Assembly (NCBI GenBank): GCA_910586825.1 | Contig: CAJUJF010000020.1 | Span: 1 to 29,651, forward strand | From: an uncultured Christensenellaceae bacterium | GTDB taxonomy: Bacteria; Bacillota; Clostridia; Christensenellales; Borkfalkiaceae | DNA length: 29,651 nucleotides | Direction of reading: 5' to 3' | Shown here: positions 8,488 to 17,614 of the stretch, one piece after another | How the letters are laid out: each line of letters begins with the position of its first letter | How positions within the stretch are numbered: position 1 is the stretch's first letter | Translations under genes and position numbers: made by a program | Notes under the pieces: model-generated | What the model saw: the letters and a program-made list of their open reading frames with translations, nothing else | Told to the model about the DNA's origin: nothing | The model's database searches: none

Positions 8488-8832
8488 ATGAAGAAGAGAA
8501 GTATCTGGCTCGTGATCGGACTGTTGATCGCGTCTGCGGTATTCGCCTTGGCGGGCTGCCGCAAAAAGGCGGAAACCGTTTACAAGCTCAGCGAAACGGA
8601 AATCGTTCTGACGGTCGGGCAGGAAAAAGAACTGACGATCTCGCCCGTGCCCGCCAAACCGGTGAGCTGGGAATCGGGCGACGCGGCGGTCGCGACCGTT
8701 GCGAACGGCGTGGTGTCGGCAATCGGCGCGGGTACCGTCACCGTCACGGCGACGATCGAGGGCGTGAAGGACCCGCTCTCCTGTACCGTTACGGTCAAGA
8801 ACGATCAAGTTGAGGGGGGGGGTACTATTTAG
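8488..8832 (+). CDS. 5' segment of the Big_2-repeat lipoprotein (reading frame broken at a G9 tract)
   Basis: This 114-residue frame has a clear lipoprotein signal (LAGC, lipid Cys24) and one complete Big_2 Ig-like domain (about 30-108, ending TVTATIEGV...CTVTV). It then enters nine G residues at 8814-8822 and stops at TAG 8830-8832. GGGAGGA lies about 6 nt before the ATG. The frame that continues the protein opens exactly at the G tract, so this is the start of a roughly 2066-residue lipoprotein when one G is gained, two are lost, or ribosomes slip by -1. As read literally it would be a small one-domain lipoprotein. Confidence 0.85.
   Translation: MKKRSIWLVIGLLIASAVFALAGCRKKAETVYKLSETEIVLTVGQEKELTISPVPAKPVSWESGDAAVATVANGVVSAIGAGTVTVTATIEGVKDPLSCTVTVKNDQVEGGGTI
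8814..8822 (+). repeat. Homopolymeric G9 tract at the frame junction
   Basis: Nine consecutive G residues lie between the first and second Big_2 domains. The frame of the upstream part stops at 8830, and the frame of the downstream part has a TGA at 8811-8813. The switch must therefore happen within 8814-8829, which is essentially this tract. Confidence 0.95.
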
Positions 8833-11800
8833 ACCTAACTTCGCTCGCTTTAAAAACGGGTGAGACCAAACAACTCTCCGTGTTCGACGAAGAGGGTCGT
8901 CCCGTACAGTCGGTCGTCTATTCGAGCGCGGATTCCGCCGTTGCGTCCGTTTCGGAAAGCGGATTGATCACGGCGGTTGCGGCAGGCGAAACGACCGTCA
9001 AGGCGGCGGTGAACGGCAAAGAACTCACTTGCAAAGTGGTCGTCGCGCAAAAATATACCTATTCGCTCGATAAAACTTCGCTCGATATCGCCGCCGGCGC
9101 GATCGGGAAGCTGACGCTGATTACGACTCCCGAGATCGGCGAAAGCACGCGTCCGCATACGTTCAGCAGCTCCGACACGGACGTTGCGATCGTAGACGGC
9201 GGTTCGGGAAAGGTGACGGGCGTCGGCAAAGGCACGGCGACGATCACCTGTCTCGTAGACGGAGAAGAACTGACGGCAACCGTTACGGTTACCGAATACA
9301 CCGTAAAGATCGGCGGCGAGGCGTTGGGCGAACAAACGATCCTCCGCGCAGGAGTGGAAAAGGACATCACGGTCACGGCAGATCCCGACCGTGAGATTTC
9401 TGCTGTCTTCGCCTCGGGCGACGAGAGCATTTTAACGGTCGAGAACGGCCGTGTCGTTCCGAAAACCGAGGGAACCACGACGATCACCGTGACCGTCGGC
9501 GGCAGAGAATTTAAGACGACGGCGATCGTCCGTTCCGGCGTTATCTACGACGTCAATTACGAAGAAGCGACGCTGAATCTGGGCGCGACGAACAATACCG
9601 TTCAGCTCGAAGTCACGCGCGATCCCGCGGCGGATTTCGAAGTGACGTTCGAATCTTCCGATGATACGGTCGCAACGGTAAGCGAGAGCGGTCTGGTCAC
9701 GGCGGCGGGACTCGGCACGGCGACGATCACCGCGCGCGTGACGGGTACGGATATCAGCCTGACCACGACGGTTTCGGTCGTGCTGTCCTCCTCGCTTGCG
9801 CATGAAGATTATACGTTCGGTTCGGGCGCGGTGAATCTTACCCGCCTCGACGGGAACAAGACGATCGACTGGCGGCAATATCATACTTCCGAGAAATTCC
9901 CTTCGCCCGCCAGAATGAAGAATAACGCAGATTTGATCGGCGATTACGCCATGGTCGGCTGCGACGACGAAGCGTTCTGGGATTACAAGGCCCCCGTGTT
10001 CTTCGAAGACGCGGACGGTGCGAACAGCTTCGGCGTATACACCTACGGGCGCGCCGTACACGGCAGCTATACGGTTCCCGTGAAAGTGACGAACGCGGTT
10101 TCCAAAATCGTGATCTTTACGGGCAGCTGGAAGGAAACGGCGACGATTGAATTCAGACTCGGAGACGTCGTGTTGCAATCCGAATCCTTCGCGGGCGGAA
10201 ACGACGCGCTTGCGAGAAAATACGAACTCACCCTCGACACGAGCGCGCTGAAAGACGGCGAAACGCTCGATCTTACGGTTGCCGTGATCTGCCCCCGTAC
10301 GAACGGCGGGAACGTATCGCTCGTTTCGGTTGCGGTTGTAGGCAAGGAAGCGCATACCGTTTCGGCGACGGCAAGCGCTTCCGCGCAGGTAACAACCTCG
10401 GTCACGGGCGCGCAGAACCTGACGGCTATGGGCGGCGTCGATTGGGCTTCCGCGAACGGCGCGAAAAAGGCGGGAATCCCCGCCGACGGCACGATCAAGA
10501 CGGGCGGCATCGAATACGGCAAAAATCCGAATTCCGCAAACAATTATCCCGGCGCGACGTTCAACTGGACGGACGGCACGGAAGCGGCTCCCGCAAACCT
10601 GAAAACTTTCCGTTATGCGGACGATTTCGTGACGATTCCCGTCCGGCTCGATCGCGGCAAATCGACGGTCACGCTGTTTGCAACGGGCTGGAATTGCGGC
10701 TATCTGGTTGCGCTGTACGACAAAAACGGCAATTTCGTAAACGCATATCAGGGCGCGGATGAAAGAGCAAACGCGAGCGTTTCGAGCAAGGTCGTCATTA
10801 CGGCAGACGTTGCGGAAGCGGGCGAATACAGCTTGAAGATCTTGAAGTGCCGCGGCGCGGGGAACGTCGGCTGGGCGGCGATCGCCGTTTCGGGCGCGAA
10901 CGGTTTCGAACCGGCACAGACCGTTTACGATCTGAATAAGGGCGAAGAGGCGAGCGTGACGCTCGTCGGAGAGGGTACGGCTCCCGCCGCTTCGTTTGCG
11001 TCTGCGGACGAAGGGATCGCCACCGTAACCGCCGAAGGCAAGATCACGGCGGTCGGCGCGGGCAGAACGTATATCACGGTTTCGTATGCGGGCGCGGAGA
11101 GAAGAGTCTTCGTGACGGTTACGGAATACGTCATTACAAGCGATACTTCGGTGTCTCTGTTCCTCGGCGGAAAGAGCCGGATCATCATTGCGAGCAATCC
11201 AGAAGGTCACGCGATCGACGCGACTTACCATCTCGACGACGGCGAAGATAAAATCAGCGTTTCCGCAAGCGGCGAGATCACCGCGCTCAAATCGGGCGAA
11301 GCGATCGTGACCGTCAAGGTAAACGGCATTCAGATCGGCACCGTCGTCGTGACCATTGCGAATTACGAACTCAACGAGACTTCGCACACGATCGTTACGG
11401 CGAGCGGAACGAACACCTTTAAACTCGAAGTCAGGGATCCTTCCGACAACAGCGTGATCGATCCCGCGAACGTGGTATTCGAATCCATGGACGAAGAGAT
11501 CGTTACGGTATCGGCGGACGGCACGGTGACGGCGGTCGGCGTCGGGAAAACCACCGTCAAGGCGACGTACGAAGGCGTCGTGCTGGAATGCGAAATCGCA
11601 GCCTGCACGCTTCCCGTGACGACGAACTCGATCGAATACGAAAACGGCGTGGATTATACGGTCAATCTTTCGAAGTTGGACGATACGAAGGAAACGCTCG
11701 ACTGGCATTACTTCGGCAACGGCTTTGCCGACGAAATGAAGGGCGGTTCCATGATCGGCGAACTGACGGGGGAACGCGCCGCGTACTTCTACGACTACCG

Positions 11801-14687
11801 CGCGAAGATCAACTGGCAGAACGGCACCGTGCGCGATTCCAGCTTCAACGATCTTACGGCGGGCTGGACGTTTAAAGGCAGCATTTCCTTTACCGTCGCG
11901 CTCACGGAGAATACGGAATATATCGCAATCTTTACGGGCGCTTACCACGCGAAGAACACGATCGAAGTCAAGATCGGCGCCAAAGTCCACACGGTATACG
12001 AATTCAGCAACCGCGGAAGCAACGACGGTGTAGACAAGAACAAGCAGTTCCGCATCTATCCCGACGTGAGCGGAATGGCGACCGCGCAGACGGTCACCGT
12101 GACGCTTTCCTGCGGACCGGAACCCGATAACGGCTGGAAGGACAACATCAGTCTCGTTGCGGTCGCGGTCGTCGGCAAAGACGCGCGCACGGACGACGGT
12201 AAATGCGCAGGGACCGCTTCGGCGGAGGCGACCGCGCTCATGCCCGAATCGGACAGCGTGATCGATCTTACCGGGGTCGGTACGCTCGACTGGGTGTACG
12301 CTAAGAACGGAAACGGCGGAATGACCAGAAAAGCGGGTCTGCCTGCGAACAGCGTGATCAGAGCGAACGCGATCAAGACGGTCGGCGGCGACGGCTATGA
12401 CACCTACGGCAACAAAAAGCAGTATTTCAGCTGGACGGACGGCGTCGACGCGCTTGCGGGCGACAAAGTGAACAACTTCCAGTGGATCAACGATAAGTAT
12501 TATATTCCCGTCCGTCTTCCCGCGGGCGAGACCGAAGTCACGCTCTATCTCTCCGGTTGGAAATGTTCGTATTTCGTGACCGTGCTCGACGGTTACGGCA
12601 ACAAACTGATCGACGCGCAGAAGCTCGTCAACGGCGACGGCAACAGCAGTCAGGCGGTCGCGGCAAAAGTTTCGGTGAATGCAACCGAGGCGAGCACGTA
12701 TACCTTTCTCGTGACGAGACAGGGCGCCGGAAACCACGGCTGGGCGGCGGTCGCGGTTGCGCAGAAATCCGAATATTCGCTCGCGAAGAGCGTGTTCAAC
12801 GCAACGCTGGGCGGCAATGCGGCGGGCAAGATCGAAGTGACGAAGGACGGCTCTACGGTTACGGAAGGGATCGTCTTTGCTTCGGACGACGCGACGGTCG
12901 CAACGGTCGGACAGGACGGTACGATCACGGCGGTCGGCGCGGGTACCGCGACGATCACCGTGACGGTCGGCGGAACGGAATTCTTCGCATACGTGACCGT
13001 GACGGAGTATTCGCTGGGCAGTGCGGACGAAGTTACGCTTCCGCTCGCGGCGACGTCTCAGATCGACGTTGCGGCGAATCCCGTCAGGACGGCGGAAATC
13101 AGTTACGCTTCTTCCGACGAGAACATTGCGACGGTGAGCGAAACCGGACTGATCACCGCGGTTGCGGCGGGTACGGCGACGATCACGGTTACGATCGACG
13201 GCAAGACGTTGGAAGTCCGCGTCACGGTCGTTGCCTATAAGCTCAACGCATCGGAAGCGCTCTTGACGGCGGGAGCAGAGGGGGAGGGTACGCAGCAACT
13301 CTCCGTTCTCGATGACGCCGAAGAAGCGGTTGCGGGCGTTACGTTCGAATCCCTGAATCCCGAAATCGCGACGGTAGACGAAAACGGTCTCGTTACCGCG
13401 GTTGCGGTCGGTACGGCGACGATCACGGCGAAAACCGCCGACGGCGTAACGCTTACCTGCGAGATTACCGTGACCATTCCCGATACGAACGCCGTGCTGA
13501 CCGAACTGAATTACGACTTCGAAAATCTTTCGCGCGTGTCCGACGAGTTCAAGACGGTCGACTACAAGCATTGGAGCAACGAAGCGACGGTGGAAATGGA
13601 CGGAAGAGAAGCCCTGATCGGCGAGCCCTCCTCCGTAAATACGAACTTCTGGGATTACAAGGCGACGATCGGTTACGGCTTTGAAATCGGCGGCAGGAAC
13701 CTCGGAAAATGCTACGGAAAGACGAGCAACGGATTCGAACTCCCGATACTCATCAATAACCGCGTGAGCGAAGTGGTGTTCTACACGGGCGCGTACGACG
13801 CGACGGCGACCGTTACGTTCAAGCTCGGCGACAGAGTGCTGGGAACCGTCTCGTTTACGGCGGGAAATTCGGGGATCGCGCGGAAAGTTTCCATTAAGCT
13901 CGATACTTCCAAAATGATCGATTCCGCGACGCTGACGATTGTCGGAACCAAAGAGGGCGGCGGGAACATCAACGTCGTTGCGGTTGCGGTCGTCGGCACG
14001 ACGGCGTATACGGGAACGGAAATCGTTGCCGGAACGGGTACGGCGGTCACACAGAAGGTCGAAGGCGAAAAAGGAAGCAATAAGGTCAACTTGACCGAAG
14101 TCGGCGCGCTCGATTGGCGTTATTCGCACTGGGAACCGGATACCGCGACTTATCGCAAGTTCGGCGGCACGGCGATCACGGGTGAAACCTATTACAACAA
14201 CCAAGGCAAGGCGGTCGATCCTTCCAGAAACCTGTGGGACGGCTTCTCGGCGTTCAAGTGGACGGACGGCGTGTTGATGGGCTCGAATGCGACCGAAGGC
14301 TCTTCGAACCCGAGCGATTCCAACGAGAGTTGGGAAGGGAGTTCGGAATACACCAACAACTACTATGCCGCGAGCGGCGAGATTCATATCGCGATGCACC
14401 TTGCGGTGGGAACGTACTCGATCACGGCGTATCTCAATTCCTGGAAAGCCGACATCAGCGCGGCGATCTATGACGGCAACGGCAATTTCGTCGTCGGGAA
14501 AAACATGATCAACTACGAGCCGGGCGACGGTTCGGGCTGGGTGGTTACGTTCACGCTCGAAGTCACGGCGGAAAGCGATTTCAACCTCGTGATCGGTAAG
14601 AGCCGTTCGCACGGCGCGGCTGACAGACAGGTCGCATGGCAGGCGGTCGCGGTTGCGGCGCTTCCCGAAGCGACAAAGCAGGACTGA
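8814..14687 (+). CDS. Main body of the giant Big_2/paired-module surface lipoprotein (continues 8488-8832 in the -1 frame)
   Basis: This frame has no start codon of its own with a ribosome site; its first residues, YYLDLTSLALKTGETKQL, are the opening strands of a Big_2 domain, so translation must come from the upstream frame. In order: four Big_2 domains (8823-9790), a pair of about 185-residue beta-rich modules (9800-10920), three Big_2 (10920-11610), a second pair (11611-12770), three Big_2 (12775-13480) and a third pair (13490-14680). With the upstream Big_2 domain, the intact protein is a lipid-anchored stalk carrying three pairs of putative sugar-binding modules. Odd modules share LIGE...F.DYKA and end in VAVVGK; even modules share F.WTDG, TVTLY..GWKC and GWAAVAV. 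No catalytic motif is visible. Its place between a GH31 enzyme and an ABC importer, and related modules on that GH31, suggest glycan capture. That role is inferred. Confidence 0.82.
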   Translation, partial: GGGYYLDLTSLALKTGETKQLSVFDEEGRPVQSVVYSSADSAVASVSESGLITAVAAGETTVKAAVNGKELTCKVVVAQKYTYSLDKTSLDIAAGAIGKLTLITTPEIGESTRPHTFSSSDTDVAIVDGGSGKVTGVGKGTATITCLVDGEELTATVTVTEYTVKIGGEALGEQTILRAGVEKDITVTADPDREISAVFASGDESILTVENGRVVPKTEGTTTITVTVGGREFKTTAIVRSGVIYDVNYEEATLNLGATNNTVQLEVTRDPAADFEVTFESSDDTVATVSESGLVTAAGLGTATITARVTGTDISLTTTVSVVLSSSLAHEDYTFGSGAVNLTRLDGNKTIDWRQYHTSEKFPSPARMKNNADLIGDYAMVGCDDEAFWDYKAPVFFEDADGANSFGVYTYGRAVHGSYTVPVKVTNAVSKIVIFTGSWKETATIEFRLGDVVLQSESFAGGNDALARKYELTLDTSALKDGETLDLTVAVICPRTNGGNVSLVSVAVVGKEAHTVSATASASAQVTTSVTGAQNLTAMGGVDWASANGAKKAGIPADGTIKTGGIEYGKNPNSANNYPGATFNWTDGTEAAPANLKTFRYADDFVTIPVRLDRGKSTVTLFATGWNCGYLVALYDKNGNFVNAYQGADERANASVSSKVVITADVAEAGEYSLKILKCRGAGNVGWAAIAVSGANGFEPAQTVYDLNKGEEASVTLVGEGTAPAASFASADEGIATVTAEGKITAVGAGRTYITVSYAGAERRVFVTVTEYVITSDTSVSLFLGGKSRIIIASNPEGHAIDATYHLDDGEDKISVSASGEITALKSGEAIVTVKVNGIQIGTVVVTIANYELNETSHTIVTASGTNTFKLEVRDPSDNSVIDPANVVFESMDEEIVTVSADGTVTAVGVGKTTVKATYEGVVLECEIAACTLPVTTNSIEYENGVDYTVNLSKLDDTKETLDWHYFGNGFADEMKGGSMIGELTGERAAYFYDYRAKINWQNGTVRDSSFNDLTAGWTFKGSISFTVALTENTEYIAIFTGAYHAKNTIEVKIGAKVHTVYEFSNRGSNDGVDKNKQFRIYPDVSGMATAQTVTVTLSCGPEPDNGWKDNISLVAVAVVGKDARTDDGKCAGTASAEATALMPESDSVIDLTGVGTLDWVYAKNGNGGMTRKAGLPANSVIRANAIKTVGGDGYDTYGNKKQYFSWTDGVDALAGDKVNNFQWINDKYYIPVRLPAGETEVTLYLSGWKCSYFVTVLDGYGNKLIDAQKLVNGDGNSSQAVAAKVSVNATEASTYTFLVTRQGAGNHGWAAVAVAQKSEYSLAKSVFNATLGGNAAGKIEVTKDGSTVTEGIVFASDDATVATVGQDGTITAVGAGTATITVTVGGTEFFAYVTVTEYSLGSADEVTLPLAATSQIDVAANPVRTAEISYASSDENIATVSETGLITAVAAGTATITVTIDGKTLEVRVTVVAYKLNASEALLTAGAEGEGTQQLSVLDDAEEAVAGVTFESLNPEIATVDENGLVTAVAVGTATITAKTADGVTLTCEITVTIPDTNAVLTELNYDFENLSRVSDEFKTVDYKHWSNEATVEMDGREALIGEPSSVNTNFWDYKATIGYGFEIGGRNLGKCYGKTSNGFELPILINNRVSEVVFYTGAYDATATVTFKLGDRVLGTVSFTAGNSGIARKVSIKLDTSKMIDSATLTIVGTKEGGGNINVVAVAVVGTTAYTGTEIVAGTGTAVTQKVEGEKGSNKVNLTEVGALDWRYSHWEPDTATYRKFGGTAITGETYYNNQGKAVDPSRNLWDGFSAFKWTDGVLMGSNATEGSSNPSDSNESWEGSSEYTNNYYAASGEIHIAMHLAVGTYSITAYLNSWKADISAAIYDGNGNFVVGKNMINYEPGDGSGWVVTFTLEVTAESDFNLVIGKSRSHGAADRQVAWQAVAVAALPEATKQD
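9800..14680 (+). repeat. Three tandem pairs of a repeated protein module (A-F)
   Basis: Approximate limits are A 9800-10360, B 10361-10920, C 11611-12190, D 12191-12770, E 13490-14030 and F 14031-14680. A, C and E form one subtype and B, D and F another, so the duplicated unit appears to be a pair plus its Big_2 spacers. Similarity is clear at protein level, with many shared short motifs; DNA identity was not measured. Confidence 0.75.
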
Positions 14688-14697
14688 TCTCTGACAG

Positions 14698-14747
14698 CCT
14701 CTTTCTCCCGTCGTTTCCCCCCTTAACTTGCGGCGGGAGAGAAGAGG
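14698..14747. other. Imperfect intergenic hairpin before the binding-protein gene
   Basis: The pyrimidine-rich arm beginning 14698 pairs with the purine-rich arm ending 14747 over about 13 bp, with a small bulge. It lies in the 117-nt gap between the Big_2 lipoprotein and the solute-binding protein, without a following T run. The rest of the gap shows only an A-rich stretch and the AAGGAG ribosome site. Confidence 0.5.
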
Positions 14748-14804
14748 TAAGATTTCCCGAAAAAACATTTAAAAGATCGTATAAAAGCATTTAAGGAGAA
14801 AGTT

Positions 14805-16583
14805 ATGGCAAAATTCAAGAAAACTTTGATCGTATCTCTTGCGGCGCTACTGGCGGCGTCTTCCGTGGTCGGATTGGCGGCTTGCGGACAAGGCGAGGAC
14901 GACGACGGCGGAAAAGGCGGCAACACGAAATTGACCACGTTGCAGTTCTGGGGTTCGGGCGACGCGGACGAACTGAAAGTGTTCGGCAATATCGTAAAGG
15001 AATTCAACAAGACGATCGGCGCGGAAAAGAAAATCAAGGTGGAATATTCGGGGAATCACGAAGACCCCGGCAATAACGCGTTGCAGCTCAGCGGCAATAA
15101 CCCGCCCGACGTGATCTATGTTCCCGACCGGCATCTGAAATCTTGGGTGAGCGCGGGTTATCTCGAAAATCTGACCAACCCCGACGGCAGCGCCAAGTAC
15201 GACGGGCTGGAAGAGTTCACTGCGCCCGGCAAGATCTGGGATCAGGGAATCCAGCGTTACCGCTTCGATATCGCGACCGCGACCTCCACGCCGACCTCCG
15301 TGCTTTGGGCGCTTCCCAAGGACATCGGTCCCACCGTTTTGTATTACAACAGAGAGTACATGGAGGAAATGGGGATCGAACACATTTCGCTCGATCCGAC
15401 CGATGCGGAGTTCGTATCGAAAGGGTATCCCGAAAAAGGTTATTTCCAACATACGGACGGCAAGTGGTACTTTAACAACCGCGTTCCCATGAGCTGGGAC
15501 GAAACGACGACGCTCGCCATGAAGATGCAGAAAGAAGTCGACGCCTGCAAGTACGGTTATTTCACCGAATGGTGGTTCAATTACGGTTGGTCGATCGGCG
15601 GCGACTGCGTGGAATACGTTCCCGAGGGCAACGACGCGGACGGCAACCCCATGGGCTATTACGAGTTCACGCTCAACGATACGACGGTGAACTGGATCGT
15701 CAAAGACGATTGCAAAGAAGCCGTCAAGGTCAACGGAAACGAATACAAAGCGGGGGAGATCATCTCCTATACCGATAAAAAAGCGCTGACCGAAGCGCAG
15801 AAACAAAACTGCAACCAGCTTCCTTCCATGAAAGACGCGTTCATCGAATTCGCCGCGCTCACCGCGCCCGAAACGGAATTGGCGGGCGTCACGTCCAAGG
15901 GCGTGGAAGTGTACGGCAAGAGCGTGTCCATGGGGCAGGAATCGATCGGCGCCCAGTCCGCGCGCGACCGTTTCTCCGCGGGTTCGTTCGGCATGTTCGT
16001 GGGCGGACGCTGGGAAGTTACCCATCTCCGCAAAAAGATCGGCACGGCGGGCAGCTGGATGAAGGATAACGAGAGCTGGGACGTCGCTCCGCTTCCCGTT
16101 TACAAGGAGTACGACGCGGACGGCAATATTACCGTACACGGCGTGCAGGCGGGTCACAGCGGCTCTATGGGGCTTGCGATCGCGCGCGGTTCCAAAAAGA
16201 AGCAGGCGGCTTGGGAACTTGTGAAATATATCGCGGGCACGCCCGGACAGACGTCGCAGGCGGAAGCGGGCTTCTGCATTCCCAACCAGATCGACATCGC
16301 GAAAACGGACGTTTTCTTACAGCCGACGCAGGCGCCTTTGAACGCGCAGGTGTTCGTGGACGCCGCGCAGTACGAAACGCCCGGCGACTGGTGGTATCTG
16401 AAAGACGCGGACTGGATCGACGATTGGGCGAACTGCCTGAACAACGAAGTGCGCGAACCGAATTCCCAGAACCATAAGACGGTGGATGAGCTTTTCTCGC
16501 TCTGGGGAGCAAGCACGCAGACGGCGCTCTATAAATACACTTACAGTTCCAAGAATTTAGCAGCGAAACCCAAAAATAACTAA
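14805..16583 (+). CDS. ABC transporter sugar-binding lipoprotein (family 1 extracellular solute-binding protein)
   Basis: The 592-residue lipoprotein (lipobox GLAAC, lipid Cys27) has the family 1 pattern. The first strand is LTTLQFWGSGD, followed by a helix and PPDVIYVPD, then a late GRWEVTHLRKK region and a closing segment with AWELVKYIAGTPGQ, typical of carbohydrate-binding components such as those for malto- or xylo-oligosaccharides. It is longer than the usual 400-450 residues, partly from an insertion around residues 265-340. AAGGAG lies about 6 nt upstream of the ATG. The gene is followed after 11 nt by two permease genes, forming an oligosaccharide importer. The substrate is not predictable from sequence alone; the surrounding enzymes suggest products of alpha-glycosidase and GH43 action. 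Confidence 0.93.
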   Translation: MAKFKKTLIVSLAALLAASSVVGLAACGQGEDDDGGKGGNTKLTTLQFWGSGDADELKVFGNIVKEFNKTIGAEKKIKVEYSGNHEDPGNNALQLSGNNPPDVIYVPDRHLKSWVSAGYLENLTNPDGSAKYDGLEEFTAPGKIWDQGIQRYRFDIATATSTPTSVLWALPKDIGPTVLYYNREYMEEMGIEHISLDPTDAEFVSKGYPEKGYFQHTDGKWYFNNRVPMSWDETTTLAMKMQKEVDACKYGYFTEWWFNYGWSIGGDCVEYVPEGNDADGNPMGYYEFTLNDTTVNWIVKDDCKEAVKVNGNEYKAGEIISYTDKKALTEAQKQNCNQLPSMKDAFIEFAALTAPETELAGVTSKGVEVYGKSVSMGQESIGAQSARDRFSAGSFGMFVGGRWEVTHLRKKIGTAGSWMKDNESWDVAPLPVYKEYDADGNITVHGVQAGHSGSMGLAIARGSKKKQAAWELVKYIAGTPGQTSQAEAGFCIPNQIDIAKTDVFLQPTQAPLNAQVFVDAAQYETPGDWWYLKDADWIDDWANCLNNEVREPNSQNHKTVDELFSLWGASTQTALYKYTYSSKNLAAKPKNN

Positions 16584-16594
16584 GGAGGCGGCGT

Positions 16595-17614
16595 ATGGCG
16601 GAACCGAAAACACCGATTGCGGAAGAAGGGTTCGGCGAACCGTTCGTCAAGAACCCTTCCCCGAAACCCAAAAGGAAATGGACGAATAAAGAGGAATTGA
16701 TCGGCTGGACGTTTGCATGCATTCCGATTATCGGATTTTTGATATTCGGTCTGATTCCGATCTGTCTTTCCTTTTACATTGCGTTTCATCATTTCCCCGG
16801 GTTGCAGCTCGTTTCCGATTATTCGGACGAATTTTTCCCGTACATCGTAACGTTTGCCAAGTTCGATAATTTTGCGACGGTACTCAAAGACCCCGAATTC
16901 TGGCAGTCCATCCTGAACACGGTCTTCGTGATCTTTACGACGCTCGTGTCCCTTGCGCTGTCCGTGTTCATCAGCATGATGCTGTACAACTGCAAAAAGG
17001 GAAAGAAGCTGTTCCAGACGGTATTCTTTATCCCGTACGTCTGTTCCATGGTCGCCGTCACGTTTATGTGGCAGTGGATGTTCAACTACGACGCGGGGAT
17101 CCTCAATTCCATTCTGTGGAATTTGGGTGTTTACAAAGAACGGGCGGACGTCATCAACTGGCTCGTGCGTTCGCCGGACACCTTCCGTCTCGTCATGTTC
17201 GTGGTGCTCGTCTGGTCGGGTACGGGGTTCAATATCATTCTGCTTTCGGCGGCGCTCACGAATATCAACAAGTCCTGTTACGAGGCGGCGGATATCGACG
17301 GCGCGGGCATGTTCACCAAGTTCTTTAAAATTACGTTGCCCGCGATTTCGCCCACGGTGTTCTTTCTGCTCGTCACGGGCGTCATGGGGGCGTTGCAGGA
17401 GTTCACGAGATTTCAGGTCATGAAGCCGGACGGCGGACCGGGAAAGGCGGGGATCACGATCGTGTTCTATCTCTACCGTCAGCTCTTTAACGAGGGCGGC
17501 GGTTCGAACATCGGCATCGCGACGGCGGTGGGCTGGATTCTTGCGTTGCTCATCGGAATCGTCACCTTCGCCAACTTCAAAATTTCGAAAAAGTGGGTGA
17601 GCTATGATGAATAA
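16595..17614 (+). CDS. ABC sugar transporter permease, MalF/UgpA type
   Basis: The 339-residue membrane protein has a hydrophilic N-terminal tail (about 1-40) followed by six predicted transmembrane segments. The first is near IGFLIFGLIPICLSFYIAF. The cytoplasmic EAA loop is present from Glu230 (EAADIDGAGMFTKFFKITLP), the site that contacts the ATPase. It pairs with the next permease, whose start overlaps its 3' end by 11 nt, and with the preceding binding protein. The ribosome site TAAGGAGG includes the stop codon of the binding-protein gene, which suggests translational coupling. No ATPase gene is present in the cluster, so a shared MsiK-type ATPase encoded elsewhere is likely, as known for many CUT1 importers. 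Confidence 0.94.
   Translation: MAEPKTPIAEEGFGEPFVKNPSPKPKRKWTNKEELIGWTFACIPIIGFLIFGLIPICLSFYIAFHHFPGLQLVSDYSDEFFPYIVTFAKFDNFATVLKDPEFWQSILNTVFVIFTTLVSLALSVFISMMLYNCKKGKKLFQTVFFIPYVCSMVAVTFMWQWMFNYDAGILNSILWNLGVYKERADVINWLVRSPDTFRLVMFVVLVWSGTGFNIILLSAALTNINKSCYEAADIDGAGMFTKFFKITLPAISPTVFFLLVTGVMGALQEFTRFQVMKPDGGPGKAGITIVFYLYRQLFNEGGGSNIGIATAVGWILALLIGIVTFANFKISKKWVSYDE

Noticed and set aside
8880..8882. GTG at 8880 as an independent start for the long Big_2 protein
   Set aside because: There is no ribosome site and it falls inside a Big_2 domain whose first strands are encoded at 8823-8879; the exported domains would also lack a signal peptide.
9432..14768. Antisense open frame of 1778 codons opposite the Big_2 lipoprotein, and similar ones at 4413-8390 and 20410-24201
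   Set aside because: They are Arg/His-rich, without domains, signal peptides or ribosome sites, and arise from the G/C-ending codon bias of the real plus-strand genes, which removes antisense stops.
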